42,903 nt of DNA. It comes from a virus. Made by a program: the position numbers and the translations under genes. Where the stretch lies: the IMG/VR virus record IMGVR_UViG_3300032132_000742, positions 1 to 42,903 of that record. The stretch is one strand, 5' to 3'. The notes under the pieces are model-generated. The model was not told the DNA's origin and did no database searches. It saw only the letters and a list, made by a program, of their open reading frames with translations. Positions 29,332 to 38,309 of the stretch are shown one piece after another. Each line of letters opens with the position of its first letter. Position 1 is the stretch's first letter.

Positions 29332-31812
29332 ATGGCCACGATCCCCCGCATCTTCGCCCGCCGCCAGCTTCCCGCCGTTGCCCCCAACGTTGCGGTCAGC
29401 CCCAACATCACCGGCGCCGGCGACGTCAACCGCTCGCTGGCGCAGCTCGACGCGCGGGTCGCGCGCTTTGCTCAGGTCGAAGTTACCGCCCGGAGGACGG
29501 CGGCGCTGGCCGGCGCGGAGACCGGCGCGATCAAGGAGCTTTCCGAGCTCCAGGCGGCCTTCGAGAAGGATCCCGATCACAAGACCAAGGCCCAGCGCTT
29601 CGATGTGAAGTCGCGCGAGATCCTGGCCCGCCACGGGGCCGCGCTCGACCGCGTAACCAGCCCGATCTTTCAGCGCAACCTCTCACGCATCACCGCCTCG
29701 AAGATGCTGGCGATCACGCGCCTGGCGCGGCGCCAGGAGATCGACGAGGCGCGCGGCGCGCTCAATTCTTCGCGCGGCGTGTTCCTGACCGATGCGCTCA
29801 AGGCCGGGAGCGCCGCCGAGCGCGCCGTTTCCATCCAGGGCTTCACCGACCAGCTCGTGCGCGCCAAGGCGGCGGGGCACATCTCCGCCGTCGAGGCCGA
29901 GCGCATCGGCCGCGGCTTCCGCGCCGAGCTCGGTGAAACGCTAGCGATTAGGATCTTGCGCAGCAATCCCAGCGCTTTGCTGAAAGTGTTGCGGTCGGTT
30001 AGCGGCCGTACGCGGGAAGGCCGTAGGGTCCTGCAGAACCCTGATGGTTCGGTTTCCACCGAAGAAACCGTGACCGTCACGGATCGGCGGATCAACGGAG
30101 GGCGAGCAACCAACATTCCGACGATATTCAACGGCCAGCGTGTCAGTCAGGCTCAGGCAATAGAGAATATCGCGAGGGCGGGGGGTAAGGACCCTGAAAC
30201 GGGTCGCAAGTTGGAAGGGTTTGACACGATCGAAGCGGCCACCGCCGCAGCACGAAAGCGCTCAGAAGAACTTGGGCGTTCGGTTGGGCGCGGCGGCAAT
30301 GTCTTTGATGCTATATCGCCCCGCCGCCGCGAGCGGCTGATCTTCCAGGCCGAGCGCGCCGTGAAGGCCTTGGGCGCCACGGCGCGGCGCGAGACGCTGG
30401 ACATCGCCCGCAACCGGTTGGCCCGGCTCCAGGCGCAGGGCAGCGAGGTGCCCAAGGACGAGCGTTTCAGCAAGGTCTCGCTGAGCCGCCAATTCGGCGA
30501 GCGGCGCGGCGGCCAGATGTTCGAGGCGCTGGAGGGCGCGCGGCGCTTCGGCGACATGATGGTGAAGCTCCGGACCGCCGCGCCCGAAGAGGTCAAGGCG
30601 CTGCGGGCGGAGCTCAACGCCAAGACCAAGACCGACAAGGATTTCATTCTGAACCGCCAGCGCCGGCGGGCCTTCGATCAGGCGCTGCGGGCGCGCAATA
30701 TCTCGCTGACCAAGGATCCGGCGGCGCATGTCGTGGCCTCGGATGAAACGGTCGGCGCCAAGTTCCAGGCCATGACTGCGCTGCTCGGCGATGCCAATGC
30801 CAGCCCGGCGGCCCGGCGCGCGGCGACCCAGGCGTATGTCGCTTCGGTCCTGGCCGCCCAGGAGCGCATGGGCGTGCCGGCATCGCTGCGCAAGGTGCTG
30901 CCCGAGATCGCCGTGCAGGGCGAGGTCGAGCGCTTCCGCAACATTGACGTCCGGACCGGCGGCGCGATCCTCAAGGACCTGAACGAACGCTACGGAACGG
31001 CCGCCCCGGCGGTGTTCCGCCAGTTCGCCAAGAGATTGTCGCCGGCCGGGCGGGTGCTCGCGACGATGCCGGCCGGCGATGCCTCCAACCGGCTGGCGGC
31101 CGCCGTCAAGCTCGGCGAGAAGAAGCTCACGGAATTGGCGGCGCTCCAGCGCGGCGACAGCGTCAAGATCGACGAAGCGGTAACCAAGGCGTTGCGGCCC
31201 CTGGAGGGCACCTTTGCCGGGCATATCGGCGCCGACCAGACGGCGCTCGATTATCGCGGCGCGGTCCGGTTGCTCGCACTCCGGCGCATCGCGGACGGCG
31301 AGCGCAATGTGGCGGCGGCCGCGCGCCAGGCGGCGCGCGAGGTCATCCTCGACCGCTACGAGATCTTCGACAGCTACCGGGTGCCCAAGGCGCTGGGCGA
31401 TCTCAAGGTCAGCGAAGTCAATGTCGGCGCGCGGCGACTTCTGTCCAACCGCGACTGGTTGGGATCGCTGCGGTTCGATATCGTCACGCGCGGCAGCGCC
31501 ATCCCGCGCAAGGCGGCGCGCCAACAAGCAATCAATTCACTGCGCGCCAACGGCACCTGGCGCTCGGCCCCAGAAGAGGACGGGCTCATTCTGTTCTGGG
31601 GCGACGGCCGGCCGGTCACCGTCAACGGCGAACCGGTCAAGGTGCCCTGGACCGGGCTCTCGCAGGCCGGGCGGGCGGTGGTGAGCCCGGTCGACATCAA
31701 GCGCAGCCAGGAGGATCTCGGGCCATTCCTCGGCGCCGCCAACGAGGCGTTGCGCATCAAGGAGCGTCTGGAAAAGCGCGGCGCCGAGTTTCTGCGGGGG
31801 CTCGTGCAATGA
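29332..31812 (+). CDS. Internal virion protein (gp15-like) with mobile domain insert
   Basis: 826 residues. The N-terminal part (MATIPRIFARRQLPAVAPNV) and the many long helices fit a podoviral internal core protein. Between residues about 203 and 330 lies a domain with NPDGSVSTEETVTVTDRRIN, TNIPTIFNGQRVSQAQAIEN and FDTIEAATAAARKRSEELG. I recognise it as a small domain that recurs within unrelated phage virion proteins. Its DNA is less GC-rich and has different codon use than the flanks, suggesting insertion by transfer. The gene overlaps the next by ATGA. It helps DNA ejection. Confidence 0.75.
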   Translation: MATIPRIFARRQLPAVAPNVAVSPNITGAGDVNRSLAQLDARVARFAQVEVTARRTAALAGAETGAIKELSELQAAFEKDPDHKTKAQRFDVKSREILARHGAALDRVTSPIFQRNLSRITASKMLAITRLARRQEIDEARGALNSSRGVFLTDALKAGSAAERAVSIQGFTDQLVRAKAAGHISAVEAERIGRGFRAELGETLAIRILRSNPSALLKVLRSVSGRTREGRRVLQNPDGSVSTEETVTVTDRRINGGRATNIPTIFNGQRVSQAQAIENIARAGGKDPETGRKLEGFDTIEAATAAARKRSEELGRSVGRGGNVFDAISPRRRERLIFQAERAVKALGATARRETLDIARNRLARLQAQGSEVPKDERFSKVSLSRQFGERRGGQMFEALEGARRFGDMMVKLRTAAPEEVKALRAELNAKTKTDKDFILNRQRRRAFDQALRARNISLTKDPAAHVVASDETVGAKFQAMTALLGDANASPAARRAATQAYVASVLAAQERMGVPASLRKVLPEIAVQGEVERFRNIDVRTGGAILKDLNERYGTAAPAVFRQFAKRLSPAGRVLATMPAGDASNRLAAAVKLGEKKLTELAALQRGDSVKIDEAVTKALRPLEGTFAGHIGADQTALDYRGAVRLLALRRIADGERNVAAAARQAAREVILDRYEIFDSYRVPKALGDLKVSEVNVGARRLLSNRDWLGSLRFDIVTRGSAIPRKAARQQAINSLRANGTWRSAPEEDGLILFWGDGRPVTVNGEPVKVPWTGLSQAGRAVVSPVDIKRSQEDLGPFLGAANEALRIKERLEKRGAEFLRGLVQ

Positions 31813-33677
31813 CGCTCTTCACCGAAGGGATCGAGCGCGGACCGGCGCCGCATATCCTCGACATCGAGGCGGCGACGGAAGACTTCACCCGCGCCACCGG
31901 GCTCGAAGCGATCATCCGCAGCCCGTTCGCCTCGACCTTCCGGGCCGCCGAGCTTGAGCGCGAGGATCCGCGCCAGACCGGCAGCTTCTTCGAGGGCCTG
32001 GCGGAGAGCGGCGGCCCGTTCGCGCCGTTTGCGTCGGGCGCCGTAAGCCGCGCCGGCGAGCCGCTCTCGCGTAACCTGCCGCAGGCCGAAGCCAAAACGC
32101 GCGTCGAGGCCGCCGGCGTCGAGCTCAAGATCCCGGTCGCCGGGATCCGCGCGGCGGCGCTCGATATCCTGATTGCCCGCAAGCGAGCCGAGGCGGAGCG
32201 CCAGGCCGCGATCGCGCGCACGCCGACCACGGCAGGCTCCGTGACGCTGGGGCTTGCCGTATCCCTGCTGGCCTCCGCCGTCGATCCGATCAATGTGGGC
32301 GCGGCCTTCCTGCCAGTCTTCGGGGCGGCAAGACAGTTGCGACTTCTACAAGGCGCGCGTTCTGCGCTCGGCCGGACCGGCATCCGCGCCGGCATCGGCA
32401 CCGTCGAGGGTGTCGCGGGCGCGGCGTTGGTCGAGCCGATCATCGCGGCCGCCGCCGACGCCGAACAGGCCGATTACGGACTTGCCGACAGCTTGCTCAA
32501 CGTAGCGGTGGGCGGTCTCCTCGGTGGCGGTTTGCATGTCGCCGCCGGTGCCGTGCAAGGTTCCTTCGGTTATGCGGCGGCGCGCGCCGACCGGCGCACC
32601 CGCGAGGCGGCGTTGCGCGTCGTCGTTGGCCAGCTCGCGGAAGGCAAGACGCCGGAGCTCGGCCCGCTCTTCAAGGCCGATCCGGGCTTTCGCCGCTCGT
32701 TGATGGACACGACGGCGCTGCCACGAACCGCCGAGGATCTGACCGCCGCCGCCGCGCGCCGCGCGGTGCGCGGCGAAGAGATCGATCTCGATCCGGCGCG
32801 TTTCATGAGCCGGTCCGACGCCGAAGGGACGCCGGCGCCAGTCAATACCGATGGCGCGGCGCGGGGCGAAGCCGGCGCCGAGATCGAGGCTGGCGAGGCC
32901 CTGATCGAGATGCTGGCCGATCTCCGCAAGGGCGAGCGCTTTCGCATCCAGCCGCGCACGCTGGTTCAATTCATCATCGACCGGGGCGGCATCCAGGATC
33001 CGGGCGGCGAGCTCCGTGCCGCCGGCGCGCCGGGTCGGCTTCGCCGGCCCAAGGCTGGACAGCGTCAGGACGATATCGGCGAGGTGGCGCACGAGTTCGG
33101 TTTCTTCAAGGAACGCCCCTCCGTACCGGAGCTGATCGACGCGCTCGTCGACGAGCTCCAGGGATCACCGCCGCGTATTCATCCGCAAGACGTCGAGCTC
33201 GCCGCGTCTTTCGAGCGCCGCCGGGCCTTCGCCCAGGAGCTCGACGAGCTCGGCATCGATCCCAAGACCATGAGCGACAACCAGGTCGCCGCGGCGCTGG
33301 CCGAGGCCGATCGGGCGCGCTTCCGGCAAACGCCGGAGTTCCTGCGCGAGGAGGGCATGATCGACCTGACGGGCTTGGAGCCCGAGCTCGACAGCGCCGC
33401 CGCGCGGCTCGACAGCGTCGAGGCGATCCGCGTGGCCGATCCCGAGGCCAGCGCACGCGCCGATGCCGATCTCGCGGCGATGCCTGATGACCCCTTCGCC
33501 TTCGCCGACGATCTGACGGCCGAGATCCTGATCGAGGCCAAGGCGATCGAGGCGCGTCTCGGTGCCGAAGGCGCCGTCGACGCCGCGCTCAAGCCCTTCG
33601 ACGATTTGTTTGAGACGGCGGACGCCTATGGCCGCGCGCTCAAGGAAGCGGCGTCATGCGCCAGGGCCAGAGGGTGA
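31809..33677 (+). CDS. Internal virion/ejection protein
   Basis: 622 residues. A central hydrophobic region (about 135-205: TAGSVTLGLAVSLLASAVDP, NVGAAFLPVFGAARQL and LADSLLNVAVGGLLGGGLHV) could enter membranes, flanked by long acidic helical regions. The arrangement and position between the gp15-like and the following large protein fit the ejection-protein set of a podovirus. No lysozyme or transglycosylase motif seen. Starts with an ATGA overlap. Confidence 0.65.
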   Translation: MTLFTEGIERGPAPHILDIEAATEDFTRATGLEAIIRSPFASTFRAAELEREDPRQTGSFFEGLAESGGPFAPFASGAVSRAGEPLSRNLPQAEAKTRVEAAGVELKIPVAGIRAAALDILIARKRAEAERQAAIARTPTTAGSVTLGLAVSLLASAVDPINVGAAFLPVFGAARQLRLLQGARSALGRTGIRAGIGTVEGVAGAALVEPIIAAAADAEQADYGLADSLLNVAVGGLLGGGLHVAAGAVQGSFGYAAARADRRTREAALRVVVGQLAEGKTPELGPLFKADPGFRRSLMDTTALPRTAEDLTAAAARRAVRGEEIDLDPARFMSRSDAEGTPAPVNTDGAARGEAGAEIEAGEALIEMLADLRKGERFRIQPRTLVQFIIDRGGIQDPGGELRAAGAPGRLRRPKAGQRQDDIGEVAHEFGFFKERPSVPELIDALVDELQGSPPRIHPQDVELAASFERRRAFAQELDELGIDPKTMSDNQVAAALAEADRARFRQTPEFLREEGMIDLTGLEPELDSAAARLDSVEAIRVADPEASARADADLAAMPDDPFAFADDLTAEILIEAKAIEARLGAEGAVDAALKPFDDLFETADAYGRALKEAASCARARG

Positions 33678-33681
33678 GGCC

Positions 33682-36261
33682 ATGACGATTTCCTTCGACA
33701 AGTGCATCGCCTCGATCCAGAAGGCCGCCGGGCGCAAGCTCTCCGATGAGGAGCTCGACACGCTGCTGGAGGGTCTGCAGAAGAAGATCCGCGCCAAGAC
33801 GGCGAGCTTCTTCCCCGATCCCGCCGGCGCCGCCGCCGAGGAGCTGGCGGAGGAGATCGCGCTCGCCGTCAAGATCGAGCGCCGCAATGCCGCGCTCAAC
33901 GTGCGGGCGCGCCTCGATGCGGTCGAGTTCGTGCGCAGCGAGTTCCCCAACGACCCGGCGCTCGGCCTGGAGAGCCTGCTTGTCGGCGTCAACCGTTCGC
34001 GGCTGGGCTCGCGCTTCTCGGTCGCGGCCACGCAACAGGCGTTGATGGGCGATTATCTCGGCGGCTTCTTCGCCGACATGGAGCGGGAGAAGCTGACGAG
34101 CGTGCTCAATTCCGGCGCCCTCGACCGCGAGATCGCGCAGGCGCTGTGGAAGCTCGGCGACGAGAGCCTTCCCTTTGGGCAGACTTCCGATTTGCGCGGG
34201 CTCGATATCCCGGCCGAGGCCGAGGCGATCGGGCGCATCATCCACAAATGGCAGGAAAAGGCGCGGCTCGACGCGAACAGGTCCGGCGCTGCGATCGGCA
34301 GGCTGGGCGGCTACATCGTGCGCCAGTCGCACGACCAACGGAAGATCCTGAAGGCCGGCCGCGACGCCTGGAAAACGGCGGTTCGCGAGCGCATCGACTG
34401 GCAACGGACGCTGCCCGACGCGGAAGACGTCCATATCGAGGCCTTCCTCGACAAGGTCTATGAGAACCTCGCGAGCGGCGTGCACATCAAGGCGCAGCGC
34501 TCGCCAACCTCAGTTGAGGGCGGCGATCCAGCCTCCGGCTTCAAGGGCTCCCGCAATATCGCGAAAGGCTTGAGTCAGGAGCGCGTGCTGCATTTCAAGA
34601 GCGCCGACGACTGGTTCGATTACAACGCCCAATTCGGCCGTGGCAGCCTGCGCGAGGCCTTCGTCGACGGGCTGGAGCGGGTGGCCCGCTCCACCGGCAT
34701 GATGCAGGTGCTGGGGCCGAATGCCGAGGCCAATTTCGGGCTCGGCCCGCGCGGCAGCGCGCCGCAGGATTGGACGGTGGCGGGCCAGATCCTGAAGGGC
34801 CTGGAAGGCGAGCCCGAAGCCAAGCTCAAGCTCTCCAACGCGCAGAGCTGGTTGACCAACCGCTTCCAGGAAGTCGACGGCACGACGCGGATCCCCGGCA
34901 ACGTGACCGCCGCCAACATCAACGCCATGGTGCGGGCCGGCCAGTCGATGGCCAAGCTCGGCGGGGCCACGCTCTCGGCGTTTGGAGACTTGCCGCTGTT
35001 CGCTTCGGAACTGTCCTATCAGGGCGGCGGCTTCCTGGATGGGATCGGCGTTGCGTTCAAGGGTTTGCTCGAAGGCAAGGCCAAGGGCGAGCGCCTGGAG
35101 ATCCTGTCCTCGCTGGGCGTGGTTTATGACGCGGCGCGGGGCGAGGTGCGCTCGCGCTTTTCCGCCCATGACGATCTGCCGGGCGGCTGGTCGCGGCTGC
35201 TGCAAAAATTCTTCAAGCTCAACCTGCTGCAATGGTGGACCGACACGCTGACGGGCGCCGCCGCGCTCTCCATGTCGCACCGCCTGGCGCTTAACCGCTC
35301 GGTGGCCTGGGGCGCGCTCGATCCCGATCTTACGCGCACGCTATCGCTCTACGGGCTCAACGAGGCGCGCTGGAACGTGGTGCGCAAGGCGGCGACGCGC
35401 CAGGAGGACGGGCGCCACTACGTGATCCCGGACGGCATCGAGGATCTCGGCGACGAGCTCTTCGAGCGCGTTCTGGCCTTCGAGGGCCGCCCGGCGACGG
35501 CTGCCGCGATCGCGCGCTTGAAGCGCGAGATCCCGACGCAGCTCCGCGCCTATTTCATCGAGCGTTCGGAGTTCGCGGTCATCCGGCCCGACGCGCGGAC
35601 GTTGGCGACGATGCGGCGCGGCACCCGGCCCGGCACGGTCGAGGGCGAGCTCCTGCGGCATGTCGGACTGTTCAAGGGGTTTTCGTTTTCCGTCGTGCAG
35701 AAGGCCGGCGGGCGCGAGATCTTCGGGCGTGGCGCCGACACCTTCGGCCAGGCGATCCGCAACGGCAATGGCGAGATGACCGGCCTGGCCCGCATGGTCG
35801 CCATGACGACGCTCTTCGGCTACGGCGCGATGACCGCCAAGGAGCTGCTCAAGGGCCGCACGCCGCGCGATCCCCGCGACCCGGAAACCTGGTTCGCCGC
35901 CATGGCCCAGGGTGGCGGCGCCGGTATCTACGGCGATTTCCTCTTCGGCGAGATGCGCAACCGCTTCGGCGGCGGCGTATTGACGACGGCCGCCGGGCCG
36001 GTGCTGGGCGGGGTGCAGGACATATTCGACCTGGTGGGCCGGATCCGCGAGGGCGACGATCCGAGCGCGGCGGCCTTCCGCCTGGCGCTCACCAACACGC
36101 CCTTCGCCAACCTCTTCTACGTCAAGCCGGCCTTCGACTACCTGATCGGTTACCAGATCTCCGAGGCGCTTTCGCCGGGCTATCTGCGGCGCCTTGAAAA
36201 CCGTGTGGAGCGTGAGAACGGCCAGACTTTTATCATTCCGCCATCGGAGTTCGCCCAATGA
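33682..36261 (+). CDS. Large internal virion protein (gp16-like)
   Basis: 859 residues: N-terminal helical coil (MTISFDKCIASIQKAAGRKL, SDEELDTLLEGLQKKI), a middle part with QSHDQRKILKAGRDAWKTAV and a C-terminus that contains a stretch of small and hydrophobic residues (AMAQGGGAGIYGDFLFGEMR). Such proteins form the internal core that is ejected into the cell with the DNA. T7 gp16 has an N-terminal transglycosylase; no equivalent catalytic motif is visible here. The stop overlaps the fibre gene by ATGA. Confidence 0.7.
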   Translation: MTISFDKCIASIQKAAGRKLSDEELDTLLEGLQKKIRAKTASFFPDPAGAAAEELAEEIALAVKIERRNAALNVRARLDAVEFVRSEFPNDPALGLESLLVGVNRSRLGSRFSVAATQQALMGDYLGGFFADMEREKLTSVLNSGALDREIAQALWKLGDESLPFGQTSDLRGLDIPAEAEAIGRIIHKWQEKARLDANRSGAAIGRLGGYIVRQSHDQRKILKAGRDAWKTAVRERIDWQRTLPDAEDVHIEAFLDKVYENLASGVHIKAQRSPTSVEGGDPASGFKGSRNIAKGLSQERVLHFKSADDWFDYNAQFGRGSLREAFVDGLERVARSTGMMQVLGPNAEANFGLGPRGSAPQDWTVAGQILKGLEGEPEAKLKLSNAQSWLTNRFQEVDGTTRIPGNVTAANINAMVRAGQSMAKLGGATLSAFGDLPLFASELSYQGGGFLDGIGVAFKGLLEGKAKGERLEILSSLGVVYDAARGEVRSRFSAHDDLPGGWSRLLQKFFKLNLLQWWTDTLTGAAALSMSHRLALNRSVAWGALDPDLTRTLSLYGLNEARWNVVRKAATRQEDGRHYVIPDGIEDLGDELFERVLAFEGRPATAAAIARLKREIPTQLRAYFIERSEFAVIRPDARTLATMRRGTRPGTVEGELLRHVGLFKGFSFSVVQKAGGREIFGRGADTFGQAIRNGNGEMTGLARMVAMTTLFGYGAMTAKELLKGRTPRDPRDPETWFAAMAQGGGAGIYGDFLFGEMRNRFGGGVLTTAAGPVLGGVQDIFDLVGRIREGDDPSAAAFRLALTNTPFANLFYVKPAFDYLIGYQISEALSPGYLRRLENRVERENGQTFIIPPSEFAQ

Positions 36262-37934
36262 CGATCACCGTCGATACAAACCGCTGGGCATATCTGGGTA
36301 ATGGAGCCACGACCGGCTTCGACTACACAAACAAGATCTTCGCCAGCGCCGATCTCAAGGTCTATGTCGACAGCATCTTGCAGACCGAGACGACGCATTA
36401 CAGCGTGACCAATGTCGGCGAGCCCGATGGCGGCAAGGTGAACTTCGTCACCGCGCCGCCGGCGCCGGCGGTGGCGGGCACAAAGAATGTCGTCATCGTG
36501 CGCGACGTGCCGGCGACCCAGCTCCGCGATCTGCGCGCCTTTGGAAACTACGATCCGGTCGGCCATGAAACCGCCGACGACAAGCTCACCGTTCTGATGC
36601 AGCAAATCGCCGATCTGATAGACCGGGCGCTGGTGCTGGCGGAGAGCGATCCCGATGGCATCGGCACGCTGCCCGACAAGGCGACGCGGGCGGGAAAGAC
36701 GCTTGCTTTCGATGGGGCGGGCGATCCGATCGCCGGAGCTACCGACATATCGGCCCTCGCGCTCACCTACGTTACCGAGTTGTTCGACGGTGACGCCAAC
36801 GAGACCGACTTCACGCTCTCGACGGCGCCGGCATCGGTCGACGTGACCGAGGTCTTCATCGACGGTGCCCGCCAAGTCCCGCTCACTGATTACACGCTTT
36901 CTGACACTACGCTCACTTTCCTTGTGCCGCCGCCGGTTGGCACGGGCATCATTCATGTGCGCTACGGGGCCGCCTTCGCCAGCGTGCCGAGCGACGGATC
37001 TGTCACGCTCGCCAAGATGGCGGCCGACGCGGTCGACTGGGTAGTGCACGCCGTGCACAAGGTCGCGGGGAACATTCCGTTCTTTGGGGCCTCGGGCGTG
37101 CCGGCGCTGCTCGCCCCGCCGGCGACGGCCCAGGTGCTGGGCGAGAGCGGCGGGCTGCCGGCCTGGACCGACCACGCCCTGGTGCAGGCCTTCATTTCCG
37201 GTTGCGTGCCGTCCAGTGCGGCGGATGCCGCGCACGACATCTCGTTTACCGCCGGCAAATGCCTGAACGCCGCCGGGACCAAGGTGTTGACCCTGCCGGC
37301 TTTCACCAAGCAGTTCGACGCCGCGTTTGCCGAGGGCGACGCCGCCGGCGGCTTCGGGGCGGCGCTGCCGACGAGCGGGACCTACTACATCTTCGCGATC
37401 ACCAAGGATGCCGACGCCTCGGTCGACTACTTCGGCGATACGTCGAGCACCGGGACGAACGTTCCGAGCGGCTGGACGGTCGAGCGCGAGGTCTACCGAC
37501 ACATAACGGACGGCAGCGACGATCTCCTGCCATTCGACGGCTATGCCTTGGCCGGCGGGGCGCTTGAAATCGAACTGCGGACCGGCACGCTGGATATCAA
37601 CAACGCCCCCGTGGCCAGCACCAGAACCATAGGCACGCTTTCGGTGCCGGCCGGCAAGGAATACGCGTGTTTCTGCGCCTGGGGCATGGGTCCGATCGGT
37701 ATTGGCGCGTCAAATCCCGGTTGGGTGCACCACCCCGACAAACCGGATTACACGGAAAGCACCGGCAGTGCGGGGGCGGGCATCATCGGCAGCTCCGACA
37801 CGACAAGCCAACATATCCCGAGCGGCAACGTTCACGTTCGCACGAACGCAAGCCAGCAGGTTGCCTACCGAACGACCAAGGCGATCACGCTGTCCATTGT
37901 CCTGCATCGCTGGATCGACGATCGGATCGCCTGA
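36258..37934 (+). CDS. Tail fibre with T7 gp17-type N-terminal domain
   Basis: 558 residues. The first 125 residues (TVDTNRWAYLGNGATTGFDY, IFASADLKVYVDSILQTETT, VVIVRDVPATQLRDL, ADDKLTVLMQQIADLIDRAL) are the gp17 N-terminal module that attaches the fibre to the tail. A second similar beta module occurs near residues 170-235 (LFDGDANETDFTLSTAP, VTEVFIDGARQVPLTDYTLS). The C-terminal half is variable and probably receptor binding. A copy of the 15-bp palindrome at 37044 encodes VHAVH. It begins the host-range module. Confidence 0.9.
   Translation: MTITVDTNRWAYLGNGATTGFDYTNKIFASADLKVYVDSILQTETTHYSVTNVGEPDGGKVNFVTAPPAPAVAGTKNVVIVRDVPATQLRDLRAFGNYDPVGHETADDKLTVLMQQIADLIDRALVLAESDPDGIGTLPDKATRAGKTLAFDGAGDPIAGATDISALALTYVTELFDGDANETDFTLSTAPASVDVTEVFIDGARQVPLTDYTLSDTTLTFLVPPPVGTGIIHVRYGAAFASVPSDGSVTLAKMAADAVDWVVHAVHKVAGNIPFFGASGVPALLAPPATAQVLGESGGLPAWTDHALVQAFISGCVPSSAADAAHDISFTAGKCLNAAGTKVLTLPAFTKQFDAAFAEGDAAGGFGAALPTSGTYYIFAITKDADASVDYFGDTSSTGTNVPSGWTVEREVYRHITDGSDDLLPFDGYALAGGALEIELRTGTLDINNAPVASTRTIGTLSVPAGKEYACFCAWGMGPIGIGASNPGWVHHPDKPDYTESTGSAGAGIIGSSDTTSQHIPSGNVHVRTNASQQVAYRTTKAITLSIVLHRWIDDRIA
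37044..37058. repeat. Dispersed 15-bp palindrome, copy 4
   Basis: GTGCACGCCGTGCAC inside the tail fibre gene, in the frame VHAVH, as in copy 1 on the minus strand. Fourth perfect copy in the window. Confidence 0.6.
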
Positions 37935-37958
37935 CGACAACGAGAGGAGAGCGAAACC

Positions 37959-38309
37959 ATGACTATGATGCCACGAGACGATGGCGGAGCCGCTGTGCAG
38001 ATGGTGGCGTCGCGCTTCGACGATGGTGACAAGATCGCTATCGGCGCCGCAAGCGTGCCGTCGATCGCCATCACGGGCAGCGCCGACCTCGGCGAAGTCG
38101 ACGGGGCGAACTTGGTCGCCGATGCCGCCTGCCATTACAAGATCGGTGCGGCGCCGACGGCGGTCGACGACAAGGACAGCCAGTATTTGCCGGCCGACCA
38201 GATCGTGTGGACCCCACTCAAGGATGGCGACAAGGTCGCGGTGATCCGGCACGGCACCTCGTCGGGCAACCTCTACATCATGCCGACGAGCGCCGGAGTG
38301 ACGCCCTGA
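37959..38309 (+). CDS. Small tail-associated protein
   Basis: 116 residues with GAGAGGAG before the ATG. Contains MTMMPRDDGGAAVQMVASRF, then VPSIAITGSADLGEVD and HGTSSGNLYIMPTSAGVTP. Beta-rich, acidic; located between two fibre/spike genes, so it is likely a small fibre accessory or chaperone-like protein. Stop shares one base with the next start. Confidence 0.6.
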   Translation: MTMMPRDDGGAAVQMVASRFDDGDKIAIGAASVPSIAITGSADLGEVDGANLVADAACHYKIGAAPTAVDDKDSQYLPADQIVWTPLKDGDKVAVIRHGTSSGNLYIMPTSAGVTP

